Of a stretch of DNA of 64,000 nucleotides, positions 10,801 through 23,357 are shown piece after piece. The position numbers and the translations under genes were made by a program. The number at the start of each line of letters is the position of its first letter. The first letter of the stretch is position 1. The stretch lies in NCBI RefSeq assembly GCF_001625215.2, contig NC_030383.2, positions 57,774,949 to 57,838,948 of the forward strand, given 5' to 3'. A model generated the notes under the pieces. It made no database searches and was not told the origin of the DNA. It saw nothing but the letters and a program-made list of their open reading frames with translations. Source of the DNA: Daucus carota subsp. sativus (Eukaryota > Streptophyta > Magnoliopsida > Apiales > Apiaceae).

Positions 10801-10900
10801 AAGATATTCCAAATATTTGCATTCCAAAAAATTCCTGTTCTTCCAAATTCATAGCTTTTGGTTCAGTGTTTTTTGGATTACAGATTCTTTATCCACTCAG

Positions 10901-11680
10901 GTAAAATTTGTAGTTGGTTCTTTTTGCTTTTGCTTTTCTCTTTTGTCCCTGTACTTTTTTGTTCAAAGAACTAAAGATTGTATCTTTTCTGAATTTTGAA
11001 CAAGATATTATCTTGTAATTCGAAACTGTTTATTGGGTTTTTGTTTTTGATCAAAATCTTGGAAATTTGTGAAAGATGGAAATTGTTAGTATGACAGTAT
11101 GTGATTGTATCTGATATAGGGTTTATGAAACTGTTAAAGCTCATGTCCTTGTGATCATCTGTCGTGTATTTTAGTTATTGTTGAAATAAATTGGTCCTTT
11201 GTTTTAGATTTAACTCCATATTGAGTTTAAGGGTTTAGGCTACATTTATCTTGAAATTCATATCTACCTAGTGGGTCGTGATTGGGGTCCTGCAAAGAAG
11301 AGTAAAGTTGTAGAGGATTAGGATGGATCTTTTTTTGAACTATGATCCTAACAAACCGCTGACACGAGTAACTTCCCTTTACTGTTGAATCGCGTGTCTA
11401 GAAATTGGTGAGCTAGTCAGTTAACTCATGCCTAATGTGTGCCAGTCAATGATTTAATTTTTATTTTATGTAATACAATGATTCCCGGAATAATTATTAT
11501 AGTGAGGTTTGCCAGTTGAAGTTTTAAACTTCAAACATGATAACTCTCTTTTCTTGCAATAAACTGAATACATGCTTATGCTTGTCTTATGAGCTATTTG
11601 TCGCAGATGTTCCATTACTTTTGTCTGTTTAAATTTTGGGTACCATATGTTGTGTATTTACTTTTGCTCTGTTTGTTTAG
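10901..11680 (+). other. Intron in the 5' UTR of the membrane-protein gene
   Basis: Donor ...CCACTCAG|GTAAAAT at 10900/10901 and acceptor TTTGTTTAG|GATTTTG at 11680/11681 match plant splice consensus. The intron is T-rich, and the first ATG after the junction (11698) opens the coding frame. A leader intron of this kind often raises expression in plants. The first exon probably begins near 10800. Confidence 0.7.
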
Positions 11681-11697
11681 GATTTTGTGCTACTAAT

Positions 11698-12447
11698 ATG
11701 ACAAATTACCAGTCCGCTGGACGGAACCAGAAACCTAGAGGGTTGAGAGTAAAACAGGCCCTTCAGTTCACAGTGATGTTGGCCATTTGTGTCTGGTTGT
11801 TGTACCAGATCAAGCCCTCTCGTAATGAGAATAAAAATCATAGTCTAAGTACATGGAGCAAACTTAGCCAAGAAGGCAGAACTTTGATTTTAGGGAGGAA
11901 GGGGTGTGCAGTGTGGTCTAGTAACAGAAGTGACTCTGAATCCAAGGGTGCACACTTCGTGGAAGAAAACGATGTAACAGATGATAGTGGAACGGGAAAC
12001 TGGAAGTCGGACCAAGTGCTGGACAAAGAGAAGGCAGTTATGGAAAATGATATAGACGAGATTTCTACAGAAACAGAGTCTGGAAGTACTTTGGAACACC
12101 TTGGAATGGATAATGAAACTATGTTAGGCCATACCGAAGTGGAAGATGGAAACTATAGCTTTCCTGATGAGAATGGAATTCCAGAAGAACTAGAAAAAGA
12201 TTATCAGAAAATTAATTTGGATCATTCAAGCATCTCATCAACACACATCGGGGGCAAAATGAGTAAAAGAAAGGCCGTTCCAAGACAAAAAGCAATGCAA
12301 CACAAATTCCTATCAAAAAATAAAGATGATGGTACCACAGAAGATCTAAAAAATGACATAAAAGCTGGTGTTGATTCAAGTACTTTGAAGATAATGCAGG
12401 TAAAGAGCAAGTATTCCGATGATTTCAGGGCTCAGAATACTCTATAG
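11698..12447 (+). CDS. Small membrane-anchored acidic protein, plant-specific
   Basis: 249 residues starting MTNYQSAGRNQKPRGLRVKQ. A basic N-terminal stretch precedes one hydrophobic segment (about residues 21-38, ALQFTVMLAICVWLLYQI), with K/R after it, giving a type II signal-anchor layout. The remaining ~205 residues are hydrophilic, rich in Asp, Glu and Ser, and predicted disordered. The motif of basic K-A-L then CVWLLYQ(I/V)K is, from memory, the conserved head of an uncharacterised plant family with variable acidic tails. I chose the ATG just after the 3' splice site; the 17 upstream in-frame codons lie within the intron. A donor-like GCAG|GTAAAG at about 12398 suggests a possible alternative 3' end. 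Confidence 0.75.
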   Translation: MTNYQSAGRNQKPRGLRVKQALQFTVMLAICVWLLYQIKPSRNENKNHSLSTWSKLSQEGRTLILGRKGCAVWSSNRSDSESKGAHFVEENDVTDDSGTGNWKSDQVLDKEKAVMENDIDEISTETESGSTLEHLGMDNETMLGHTEVEDGNYSFPDENGIPEELEKDYQKINLDHSSISSTHIGGKMSKRKAVPRQKAMQHKFLSKNKDDGTTEDLKNDIKAGVDSSTLKIMQVKSKYSDDFRAQNTL

Positions 12448-12861
12448 CAGCCAGAGGATCATGAATAAAGCCCTGCTCGCACAAGCAGTAAAAGCACAGC
12501 AAGCAAAATCATAATCCAGAATTAGCAGAAACATGTACAAAAAATGTAGCCCCTGCAGTCAATTCAACAGCAGAGTAACTTGTAAATTCTCATTTTCTCA
12601 TCTCTGATATGCCATTTAAGGCTTTGGTACAGTATACAGACTACAGTACGTTACATGGCAACTGAAAATATTGTTGGCTTGCTGCTATATATCAGATTAT
12701 CAGTCATCAGTTTGTGTTTATTATATTGTATAAATTTAGTCAAGCTCATTTTATAATACGTGAGACACGAGCACAATTTTTATTTTTAATCACCACCTAT
12801 CTCCTGCCATTTCTTTTACAATTCTACTTTGAGTTCTTCGGGCCAGCTTATTCCTGATTTC

Positions 12862-12899
12862 TCATACTAGCTGAATTGCCTCATACTAGCTGAATTGCC
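12862..12899. repeat. Perfect 19-bp tandem duplication
   Basis: TCATACTAGCTGAATTGCC occurs twice back to back. Confidence 0.95.
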
Positions 12900-13158
12900 A
12901 CCATTGATAACTCCGCTGATCCACACCAACATCCATACCGACTTAAACTTCTTAGTTACGGGACTCTGGGGATGTTTGGTTCATGTATCTTTGATGAGAT
13001 CTAAACCAATACCATTGCACTTTGCTTTCCCTACTCTGCTTAATTTCTGCTGACATTTTGAGCACATCCTTTTTTGTTTGTGTTCTTCCTTGTCGCCTAA
13101 AGCTTCGTCTTTGCAACGATTGTTACCTTAATTTTTCTTACTGCCAGGTCTTTTTTTC

Positions 13159-13309
13159 TTACTGAGTAATGAATCTGGTATCATGAGGGAGAGCCTAATT
13201 AAGTTTTTAATTAAAGCTTCCAGGTTTTGCAAGGGTTGTTATCTTAATTTATCTCACTGAAATAATGAATCTGGCATCACGAGGGAGAACCTAATTAGTT
13301 TTTAACTAA
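13159..13309. repeat. Direct repeat pair of ~55 bp
   Basis: Units at about 13159-13214 and 13255-13309 share TAATGAATCTGG(T/C)ATCA and GAGGGAGA(G/A)CCTAATTA, with about 90% identity by eye. No TIRs or TSD accompany them. Confidence 0.7.
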
Positions 13310-14096
13310 TCTTTATATTCTCATCAAATTCATACTCTAACCATTTTTAAAATTTTAAATTTTGTTTGAAAGAATTTGGACAAATAATAAGTGACAGAAA
13401 TACCTACTTAACAAAATATGAAGTCATAATATAACAAGATAAATAATATCGTTTTCTTCAAATGGAGAAATTAAAAATATAAAAGGACTTCAAATTAATT
13501 AGAAGGAGCAAAAAAATCATCATTGACAAGTATTTATATTAAGAAATGATTTACAAACAGAATATAAAAAAATTATAAATTTACATATATTTTATATTTG
13601 TATTGAGAAATAATTTACAAATAGAATATTAAAAAATATAAATTGTTTCTACTATTCACATGAAATAAAAAATAAATTATAAAATTTAAATTATAGAAAA
13701 TAGTATAATCATTTGGTGAACAAACAATTTAAATGAATTTCAATACTTGATCATAAATTTCTCAAGTAAGAATAATGTACATCCAACAATACTAAAATAT
13801 TCATAAAATAATATAAATTTCAAATTTAAAAATAATATATTATAACACACTAAAATAATAACGTTACAAATGAAAAATCAGATTTTCACATAATTCAGGT
13901 ATATATTTATTTTTTTTTTTGCCAGAGGTATATATTTATTTTAAATATAAACAAACCAATTTTATTTTATACTATAAAAATAATAAACTAAATTATATGT
14001 TAATCAAAGCGTACACACCTTTTTGTAAGCAAGCATAACCATCCCCATCTTCCTCGCCTAGGGTTTACGCACCTGTAAATTCACCATCACACAATA

Positions 14097-17000
14097 ATGG
14101 CGGATGATGATGACGAATCATCGGCGACGATTCTGGACCTAACGAGCTGTCAACTCCGTGATTTGAGCTCAATTGAGCTTCCAATTACTCTGACGGAGCT
14201 TGATTTGACGTGTAATCGTCTCAAAACATTGGATCCTCGAATCGGCGATCTCGAGAATCTCAAGAAGCTATCTTTCCGACAGAACCTTCTGGATGATTCT
14301 GGAATCGAACCTATTTCTCATTGGAATCACATTTCAGGGCTCCAAGTATTCATCTTTGCCCTAAATTTGTGTTTTTTGATTATCTCTTATTTTCATTTAT
14401 CGTTAACTGAATAACATTGTCAAATTGATAAATTTAGACTTGATAAATGATTAGTATCGATAAATGAATATATTAATAGAACTAAAAATTTGTTGAGAAT
14501 TAGCTGTACATACTATCTGTATAATCTTGTAGAACTCTGCGTCCAAGTTTAATTACAACTTCTCATGTCTGTGTAATAGCCAAGTTATATATTCTTTTGT
14601 TCGGGGATGCCTTTGGTTTTTTTCAGTTATGATTTGTAATATTATTTGACAATATCTTTTTCTTAAAAATAGTTTAATATCCTATATTAATAGATGCAAT
14701 TTTCACTAGGAATTTGTATTTGAATTTCAAGAATTATTATTAGTATAAAAGGTATGTGAATGTGTCTTGTGTTTATGTAAGATGTTGTATGCAATTAGGA
14801 GCATTTTATGTGTTAGGAGATATATGTTGGGTTTTTTATACGCAGAGTACTTAAACATGTTTCAGCCAAATTTTACGTAATACTCGTATGAAATATAAAA
14901 TGATTTTGGTATTGAAGGTAGTGGATGACTTCCCTGTTTGTTCAATTTATTGAAGAATGCTTTTGTCTGAATTATTTGCATTTCATTTCTTTTCTAGTTT
15001 TCTTCAACCTCTTTGTGCTTGTGAACTTGTTTGTCATATACTATTCATAAGGTTGCGTAGTAGTTTAATTTGATCTTACTAAATGCTATGTCATTCTGCT
15101 AAAGAAGCTGCTGAGAGACATTAAGAAAATGAGAACCACTAATTACAAACCAGCTAGGGTGTTGCTTTATGCTGTTTAGAGTTTATGAGTTAAAGGTTAA
15201 TGGCATATGACCCGACTTTTAATAGGTTTCATAGTCGAACTGGTCCCAGGACTCCTGAAATTGACCTGGACGAGATGCATTCTATGTTCTCGAATCCCAA
15301 CTATGTATATCATCTAAGTACTCCTGTCAGACAACCGACATATCTTTTAAGCTAATAACATGCAATAATATATAAATATTGCCGAGTCCGACACTTGGAC
15401 ACATATTTTATACTGTCGGGTTGATATAAAAATAGTGTAGTTATGCAACACATATGCAACTATAATTTTACATCTCGGTCAAATGCTCTTCTTTTGACAT
15501 TATAATGGTCAATAACTCAATCTTAATGGAATTGTTAAAACTAATAGGCTACGCTTTAATTTACTTTGATTATTGTAATGAGAAATGGAGAGGTCATTAT
15601 TTCATATTAGTTTAGAAAGAGTATATTCAATATTATTGTATTAGCCTTTGTGGCTTGCCAAGTAATGAGGTTGATGAGTAAAGTCAGTTGTGTTCATTAA
15701 GCCGGTATGATCAATGTGATTGAATTGGCATTTGGTTGTCACTCGTCCAAGGTTGTGGGCTTGTGGATGATGGAAGACCTTTCTAAACGAATAAAAGTTG
15801 ACATCTTAGAGAACGCTATCCAAATAACTACCATCTACTTAAGCACCAACTAATGAATGACTATGTATCATATCTTTAAGTTCTAGAAAATACTAGTAAG
15901 TACATAGATATTAACTACTGCAGAGATTGAAGCCAAAAATTTAGAGAGATGAATATGATAGAAAATGAATTATTCTGTGCTTAAGAAGAGGATAGTTATG
16001 TAGATGGTTTGTCGTTAAAGGAGTTGAATTTCAGTCTCTCGGAGCGGCCATTCACAAACCCTCGATGTTTGGACTGGTGATCAACTACATGCCCATCCAA
16101 TCAACTTGATGGTCTGATGAACAGAGCTCACTTCGCTCATCACTTTCACCCTTGAATTAGTACTCATCCATCTTGATCGTCATCATCAGAACATGTAGAC
16201 TGATCACAACTATAACATTAGGTTCAAAATCATTATCACAATGATGTGCAATCTTACAGTTCAATAATCAACTGTCTTAGACTCTTATTGATATTATATT
16301 TCCCTTTGCCAAAACTTATATGATTTGCTTATTTGTTGGAATTTCTATCAATGAACTTGAATATGTAGCTGATCATTTTACTCGAAGCACAGAAAGAAGA
16401 AAAGAGGCGGGGATGGGAGATTTTATTGTATATGCTGAAGTTGCCAGGCTATTATATAAATATTCGAAAGTTAACTTAAATATCATAGTCAATGACTAAT
16501 GTTCCTGATAGCCATACGAGGTACTATGTGAAAATTCGGCCTAAAAAGACTGGTGTATTGTGTTTCGCATTATCTAGATTCTAGAATGATAGATATATGT
16601 TAAAACTTGTACCCAAAGACCAACGAAAAGGAATGAATATATGTCATGTTATAGCCTATATTTTACATTTCAATTTCCATTTCTTCCCAATTTAAAGCTG
16701 TTGGGTTCAGTGGTGTACTGTATATTGGATTACAGATTCCCTACCCACTCAGGGTTATTTGGGTTTTTTTTCGTGTTGTACTTTTCATATGTGAAGAATG
16801 AAGAGTAAATGTTTCTTGATTTTTTTGTATATGAGTGTGATTGAAGACCATCTCTGGGGTTTATCTCTTGGATACAAATTGGAACTGTCAGTATTTCAAT
16901 ATATGTGAATTCTAGGGTTTAGCCATTTAAAAATTGGCAAACTGTTTAAAGTGTCTTTTTTATTTTCTTTTATCCAGAGAGCGCAAAGTATTACATCCGA

Positions 17001-18962
17001 ATAATCTCCTGCAAAGAAAAGTAAAGGATCATGATTTTATTGTTGAACTGTGAACATGTCTTGTATATGTTCCTGTTGCTTATACTGTATAATCATTAAT
17101 GAGTCCTAAAAACATTATGCTGCTTCCTTGTCTGGTCATGCTTGTGTTTTGACATTTTTAGGTCAATTTTTTTCGAGAAGGGTATATAATATATCTTCTA
17201 TGCCTTCGTGAATAATGTAATGAACAGGGGAGGAGGATATCATTGTTGTTTAAATAAGGATAATAGATATTCTCACTTCTGATGTTTTGGTATCAGTTTG
17301 TGCCTAGCAATAAAACATGGTTCATGTTTCTGCAGGAACTGGTGCTCAGGGATAATCAGCTAAAGAAACTCCCTGATGTTAGCATATTTAAAAGTCTTTT
17401 GGTTTTCGATGTTTCTTTCAATGAGATTACTTCGCTAAATGGACTGTCAAAATTTGCTAGTACCCTTAAGGAACTTTATGTGTCAAAGAACGAAGTTCCT
17501 AAAATTGAGGAGATTGAACATTTCCATGACTTGCAACTTCTTGAACTTGGATCCAACAGATTACGGGTAAGTTCTTGGTCCTTTGATGTATACTGATATA
17601 CAATAGTAATTCTTTCTTCAAGAACCTAGTGTCTGATTACATTGGTGCATGATTCTCATCTCAGTGAATTAAAATTCAAATACTTGCTATGTTCTGAACG
17701 TATTCAAAATTGATGAGATGGAACAAGTTGTAAATGAGGATTTTGCACTGTATAATGTGCTTGACTATCAGCTTAGAGCCTTAGACCTTTTACTTCTCTG
17801 TTTCAGGTTATGGAGAATTTGCAAAATCTAACACAATTGCGGGAGTTGTGGCTGGGTAGGAACCGTATTAAAACCATCAACTTATGTGGGCTGAAATGCA
17901 TCAAAAAGCTTAGCCTGCAGAGCAATAGATTAACTTCTATGACAGGATTGGAGGTATTTCGTTGATCATTGTGGATTTGTGGTACCTTGGGTTATATTTA
18001 AGTGACTCTCGTCACCTGGATTCTGATATTTGGCGGTTTATTTTCATTACTTTCAGGGATGTGTTGCTTTAGAAGAATTGTATCTGAGCCACAATGGTAT
18101 TTCACAAATGGAAGGGCTTTCAACCTTGCTAAACCTACGGGTCTTGGATGTTTCTTCTAATAAACTTGCCACAATCAACGATATTGAGAACTTAAGCCTG
18201 TACATATACCTTTTCTACGCAGATATATAATAATCAATCGTCTCTTGTTTTTTTTTTTGTAGCATTATTAAGCTGACCGCTTGATTTTTTTTTCAGTTTA
18301 GAAGACTTGTGGCTTAATGACAACCAGATATCATCTTTAGAAGGTATTGAAGGTGCAGTTGCTGGTTCTAGAGAGAAGCTAACAACCATCTACCTTGAGC
18401 ATAATCCATGTGTAAGCTTATCTTCTACTGAATGACTTAACTTTAAACTATAGTCTTTGTTTTCCTAAAAAGTCTTCCTGTACATATTATCTTTCATGTA
18501 CTTTATACTTCTTTTCTTCTAATAATATATAGTCTATAATTTCTCAATTATCTTAGCATCGTAGGTTATATATATTACAATACAGAGAGGCTAACTGAAA
18601 TGATCTGTAGATATTAGACTAGAACACATTGTTTTCAAAAGAAACTCTATCCATCAGATCTATCAGATGCACTAGTTGAGGATTTGACTATTGGACTGAC
18701 TTTAGTGTTCTAATCCGCTATTCATTCAATGCCTAGCATGCTTTATCTCAAATATGTGTGGGGATGTTCATTCTGTATTAGTTGACCAGCCTCTTTTCAG
18801 TTGATTACATTTCCTTTTTGCATCTATATACATATTATTCAACATAAACTATGATTTGATATCTGCTTTTTCTGCATATAGGCAAACTCCCAAGAGTATA
18901 TCAACACGGTGAGAAAGATGTTCCCAAACATTCAGCAGATTGATTCATCAATGTTTGCCTAG
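14097..18962 (+). CDS. SDS22: PP1 regulatory subunit SDS22 (PPP1R7-like)
   Basis: Six exons: 14097-14345, 17336-17566, 17807-17953, 18057-18199, 18297-18411 and 18882-18962. All introns have GT-AG borders and the joined frame encodes 321 residues, the usual SDS22 length. The protein is almost entirely 22-residue leucine-rich repeats of the SDS22 type, such as LKELYVSKNEVPKIEEIEHF and LEDLWLNDNQISSLEGIEG, capped by a C-terminal segment (ANSQEYINTVRKMFPNIQQI) that matches the LRR cap. In yeast and animals SDS22 binds protein phosphatase 1 catalytic subunits and guides their assembly and nuclear function; the plant orthologue is expected to bind TOPP phosphatases. Intron 1 is unusually long (2990 bp) and contains a copy of the upstream gene's leader. 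Confidence 0.93.
16695..17160 (+). repeat. Diverged copy of the upstream gene's 5' leader inside SDS22 intron 1
   Basis: TTGGATTACAGATTC followed by CCACTCAGG (16725-16755) matches the end of the untranslated first exon of the gene at 10.8-12.4 kb (10874-10902). The match then continues colinearly in patches to TCCTGCAAAGAA(A/G)AGTAAAG (17007 versus 11288) and beyond. The splice donor GT of the source is GG here, so the copy is probably not spliced as an exon. No TSD or tail was found. Confidence 0.65.
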
Positions 18963-20178
18963 AAAGTTGATCGCTTATGGTTAGCAAAAGCAAAAGAAAC
19001 ACGATCGCATGTCCTCTTTCTTGCCCACAATCAACAATCAATTCATAATCTCTCTTTTGTATGACAAATTGAGATCAATATTGTAATATGGAATCAATGT
19101 AGTGCTAAGTTGAGAATATTCTTTTTTGTTGTTTTAACACAGGATTCCATTGTAAACTTTAAAATAAGAATAGAGCTGGTTATACTGTGGTACATTGTTA
19201 AAAACACAATATACAATATAAGTAGTGGCAATAGCATATTCACGTAAATAGCAGTATTAGAGGATTTGCAAAACCATGAATATATAGAACCCGCAGCCAT
19301 CATAAATTAACAATTATCCAACATAAACTTGTTAGAACTAATTTCATCTTTACATTTATGAATCGTGACATCTACTTAATTTTTGAAGCCAAAGGAAATA
19401 TAGCCTCGGCAAAAAATAGAGATAGTCCCTGGAAGTGGTCTTTTTTCTGGTGTCATAAAAATCCCTAAATATCAACACGCAGCCATAAGGACTCCCTTTG
19501 TCTCTTAAATATCAACATCTAAAGCTTCTTGTTATTTTTCTGCTGCGGGTATAGCTTTTTGTTAATGCTTGTCTTCCCATGTCCTTATGAGTTAAGTACA
19601 TACAGCCGGTGACGGAGCTAGGAAGAATTTTAAGAGGGGCCGGAATGTAAAAGTTATTTAAATTCAAAAATATTATATATCAGATTTTATAATAGCATTA
19701 GTGATAAAATTCCATTTATTTTAAATTTCTATGAAAAAGCTTAATCATTTCATTAAGAAAATTTAATTATTTAACTACCAAGCGGTCAAGGACGGAGATT
19801 TGAAAAAACAAATTGCAAATAGAAAGACTCATAAACAGTTTTAAATGTTATTTTATGTAACATTTCACTATAAAATAAATAATTATAGTTTTCTTGTGAC
19901 AACCAAAGGTCCAAAACTGCAGATATTATCTTTATTACTTCCCATTTTTCACAAATCTGAATTGTGATATACTGGGCCGTACTTGAGTTGGGTCCAACAA
20001 AACTGGCCTTTGGGTTCGTCAAAGAAAAGTAGGGTTCTCGTTCTGCTTACTTACTCCGCCTATAAATGCATCAAAGCCGCCGACGGCACAGCCAATTTTA
20101 TGTAGCTCTCGTATTACAAAATCAAATTTGTACTTTACAATTTTATTTGTGGTAATTGATTTACGTGGAGTCATATAA

Positions 20179-20416
20179 GCAGATGATGAAAGATTTTGTA
20201 TTTGGGCTGATTAACCGTGAAGCTCCAAATCGAGCTTTTTAAAACTGATGCTTATCTCTCTCTTCAATCCAAATTTACATTATTATTGTTATTATTAATT
20301 ATGTAATTGAGTGATTTAGAATAATTGCTGGGGAAGCTGCAGATGATGATATATTATGTATTTTGGGCTGATTAACCATGAAGCTCCAAAATCGAGCTTT
20401 TTAAAACTGATGCTTT
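20179..20416. repeat. ~76-bp direct repeat pair
   Basis: Units 20179-20253 and 20339-20416 share GGGCTGATTAACC(G/A)TGAAGC and CGAGCTTTTTAAAACTGATG. Between them is unrelated AT-rich DNA. Confidence 0.85.
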
Positions 20417-20510
20417 TCTTCCCTGTGCAAAATCGAGCTTGTAAATTTTTATTATTGGTAATCTGTGTGCAAATTGTGACAGATGCTATCTCTGTAATCT
20501 AGAACATATA

Positions 20511-20587
20511 CTCGTTCCGTCTCGGTGAGTTATATACATTTTGTACGGAGAGTTCGACATGTCTAGAAATAAGTGGGACGGAAGGAG
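20511..20587. mobile_element. Short Stowaway-like remnant
   Basis: CTCGTTCCGTCTCGGTGAG and GGGACGGAAGGAG face each other across 77 bp, with TA at the left edge. Probably an internally deleted Stowaway. Confidence 0.4.
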
Positions 20588-21044
20588 TTTTAATTTAAGT
20601 TTTTTGTTAAATCTACGTTGAAGTTGTGAATAGACTTTGTTGAATGTATATATCTGAAGAATAAGGATTTGATGAGGCACTGACATTGTTTCGCGAGATG
20701 CTTGAACAAGATTATAGTTGACAGACTTCAGTTGCTTTGTATTAATAAGAGCTCTGCAATTAAGTAAATTTGGAAGTACTGAATGGTTAGATACTTAGAT
20801 TAGTATATGTGATCAGGTCTGATCTTGAGTAGCTTGTGACCTTGTGTTGAGTTGTGTTTGTACACGTAACAGGAAATTTTAGTGCAATTTGTTCAAGTTG
20901 GAAGAACTAATGAAATTGCTTAAGCTAATACGAGAATGGTTGTTATTCCTGGTGTTGAGGTTCTAGTAATCAAGGATATAATCATCTTGAATTTCAAGGA
21001 TATAATCATGCGAATTCCTATAATAATTTGTCTGGCAGCACAAA

Positions 21045-21104
21045 TTACAGAAGATATGTCTTGATGATATATACGTTACAGAAGATATGTCTTGATGATA
21101 TATA
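21045..21104. repeat. 31-bp tandem duplication
   Basis: TTACAGAAGATATGTCTTGA followed by TGATATATA occurs twice in a row with a period of 31 bp. Confidence 0.9.
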
Positions 21105-21307
21105 AGAATGGTTAGAAGAATTTAGCATGTTTATTACACAAGGAGGATAAGTCTGAAAGAAAGGTAGATATTGGGAAATTATTTTGTTGGGACTATTACT
21201 CAAAGCTTACAGTATGAATGAGAATGTTGTTATTTGGGATGAACATGTTTCACAAGGTGTTATTGACTGTAATTTACTGGTTAATGAAGCTGGAAATAAT
21301 GATATAC

Positions 21308-21513
21308 TATTTCTATTTTGAAATATAGGTCATTTAATTTTTTGGCATATATTTTTAAGTTCTTTGATTGTATAGTTAAAATTATTATTTTTTCTAGATA
21401 AAAATATATAATCAATATTATAATTCAAAATTTTTTTAAAAAAATACTAATTTTAACTAAGCGATCAATTGATTTAGAAGTGTGCTATATTTTAAAATCG
21501 AGGGAGAAGGAAG
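21308..21513. mobile_element. Degenerate Stowaway-like element
   Basis: Arms TATTTTGAAATATAGG and, in reverse, CGATTTTAAAATATAGC face each other. The right end GGGAGAAGGAAG|TA resembles a Stowaway end, while the left terminus has decayed. Confidence 0.4.
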
Positions 21514-21550
21514 TATAGCAGATTAGAATAAGATTTCATATTTGAATAAA

Positions 21551-22584
21551 GGGTTAATGCTCTGTTTGGTCAGTCCCTATACTGGATCAAAACTTTCAGT
21601 TAGTCTACCGAATCAAAAAAATTTTCATTTAAATAATAAAGTATCCAAAACCTTACAATCACGTAATTAAGCTTAAAAAACATTTCAGCGCCGTTAACCA
21701 TGTAGTTGAATTTAACGGAAAACATTAATTTTAACGGAATTACATATATTTTTCAGATTTGCATGTGTAAATTAGGGTTCTTAACATTAATTTGGGGCTA
21801 CAGTGTCCCAGCGGCAAAGATTCTACTACAGCAACCATGTAAGACTCTGTTCCACCTATTTGCAACTTCTGGAGAACATTGTAATGACCCAGGACAATCT
21901 CTAAAGTAGTTCATCAGTTGTTGGCAAAACTCCAAGACACACTACACCAAAACTCCAAGACGAGAAGATATGGAAAAATTCATTCAGATGATTAAAGCCG
22001 ATCCTATAATATACATCAGTAATGCAAGTAGTTGGTGCTCCAGTGCTCCTCTATGTGATTCTGGACTTCTTGTGCTTAATGGGAAAATTCATGACCTCGA
22101 AGTGAGATATACTTCTTTACCCATATAGCAATATCCTCGGCACATGCCTGGGCTTGAGGTGTCTTAAGGAGCATGTCAAGGGAAGCAAACTCATGAACTG
22201 CATCAACTGGTGCATCAACGTTCACCTTACGAAGTTCCTCTCAAGACTTTGAATTCCCATTTCATGTCAAATAAGTCTCCAGACGACAAGTGCATCATGT
22301 CTAATGTATTGACACCATAGTAAAGGGGGAGAAAAAATCAGAAGATAAGGAAGTGGAGGGGGGAGGTTGCTTGTAAAGTTGTCCTTTATTCAATAGGGCA
22401 ATTAATAATTTTGATTGAAAACGATGATGAAACAGAGCATTAACACGTTAAGTTTTTAACGGAGACTAACGGAATGACCTTTCTGAAAGTTTTAAATGAT
22501 ACAATTAGTTCGAAAAGCTTTTTTTACTCGGTAGGTCAACTGAAATTTTTAATCGAGTATAGTGATGAAACAGAGCATTAACCC
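21551..22584. mobile_element. Non-autonomous MULE with 10-bp TSD
   Basis: 1034-bp element flanked by the identical 10-mer TTTGAATAAA (21541-21550 and 22585-22594). Its termini are inverted: GGGTTAATGCTCTGTTT on both arms, then (G/C)ATC-rich sequence and a shared TTTCAGTT(A/G)... CTACCGA block, giving TIRs of about 65 bp. Long TIRs starting with G and a 9-10 bp TSD define Mutator-like elements. The interior is GC-richer than its flanks and could include captured host sequence: on the minus strand about 22320-22080 reads as a mostly open, protein-like stretch containing VNVDAPVDAVHEFASLDMLL. I do not recognise its source. Confidence 0.85.
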
Positions 22585-22594
22585 TTTGAATAAA

Positions 22595-23357
22595 TGATGC
22601 CCCTTTTGTATTTTTGTGGAGCATTGCAATCATAGATCAAAACAAGAGGAACTATCCAAGGTTCTGGTAAGACTTAAGAGGTCCAATCTTATTAATATTG
22701 ATGGTGCTCCTGGATGTACAAAAAGTACTTATAATAATTATTTAGAATTAGAACTCCAAATATGTTTGCAGCTTATTCCATCAAAGTCTAGCAATAAGGC
22801 CAGTCTAAAACACCTATGGCTTATAAATTCGGGGTACTTAAATTGAAGGCCTTCGAATGGATATCTTTAAACGCCATGGAAGAGAAATAATATCATTTGC
22901 ATGCTAAATAGGCACAGTTTTTGCACCTGCTAACTTCTTTTATGTAGATTTAGAACCATGTGACATCTCTGGTTTCTTTGAATTTATTACTGGCTTCTTG
23001 TTTCTGTTATTATCATGCATATACATATTGTGGTATCTAGACATTTAAATTTATAGGTCCAAATTTCAGGAAGATCCACTTCAATTTTATAATGACAAAC
23101 GCCAAACTATACATGTATACTATAATCTGTAAACTGTAATGCAACCAAGCCTTTATCTGAACGTCATATACACAAAATGCCACAACTTTATGATAAAGCA
23201 ACAATTGAAGTAACAACTTGGCACTCACCAAATTAACATCACGTTACGACAGCCAACATCATGCACACTGGTCATTTGTTTTCCGAAGCCTTTCTTACAC
23301 AATGGAGCTTCAGAAACTATCAGCAGCATGTTGGTTATGCAACTGTCTTCTAGTTGA
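22595..23357. other. 3' flank of the UNC-13-like gene
   Basis: Region between the MULE and the ancestral stop codon of the minus-strand UNC-13-like gene at 23358-23360. It probably contains that gene's original 3' UTR (about 23050-23357). The plus-strand frame 22616-22846 shows no family features. Confidence 0.5.

Larger units (their letters stand above)
12448..14096. other. 3' flank and intergenic region
   Basis: Holds the 3' UTR of the membrane-protein gene (probably ending about 12700-12780) and a very AT-rich spacer to the SDS22 start, with small direct repeats annotated separately. An approximate ~80-bp tandem duplication lies at 13530-13660. No gene or clear transposon termini are seen. 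Confidence 0.5.
18963..21540. other. Gene-free region after SDS22
   Basis: Contains the SDS22 3' UTR, a stretch near 19610-19660 with GACGGAGCTAGGA...GAGGGGCC, wording common in plant hAT elements but without definable ends, and several small repeats listed separately. Open frames at 19094-19303, 19786-20022 and 20486-20686 (minus) have no family features. Confidence 0.45.

Noticed and set aside
11838..12410. Minus-strand frames opposite the membrane-protein gene
   Set aside because: Antisense shadows with no motifs.
19610..20030. Complete hAT element
   Set aside because: The GACGGAGCTAGGA wording is suggestive but no paired termini or 8-bp duplication could be found.
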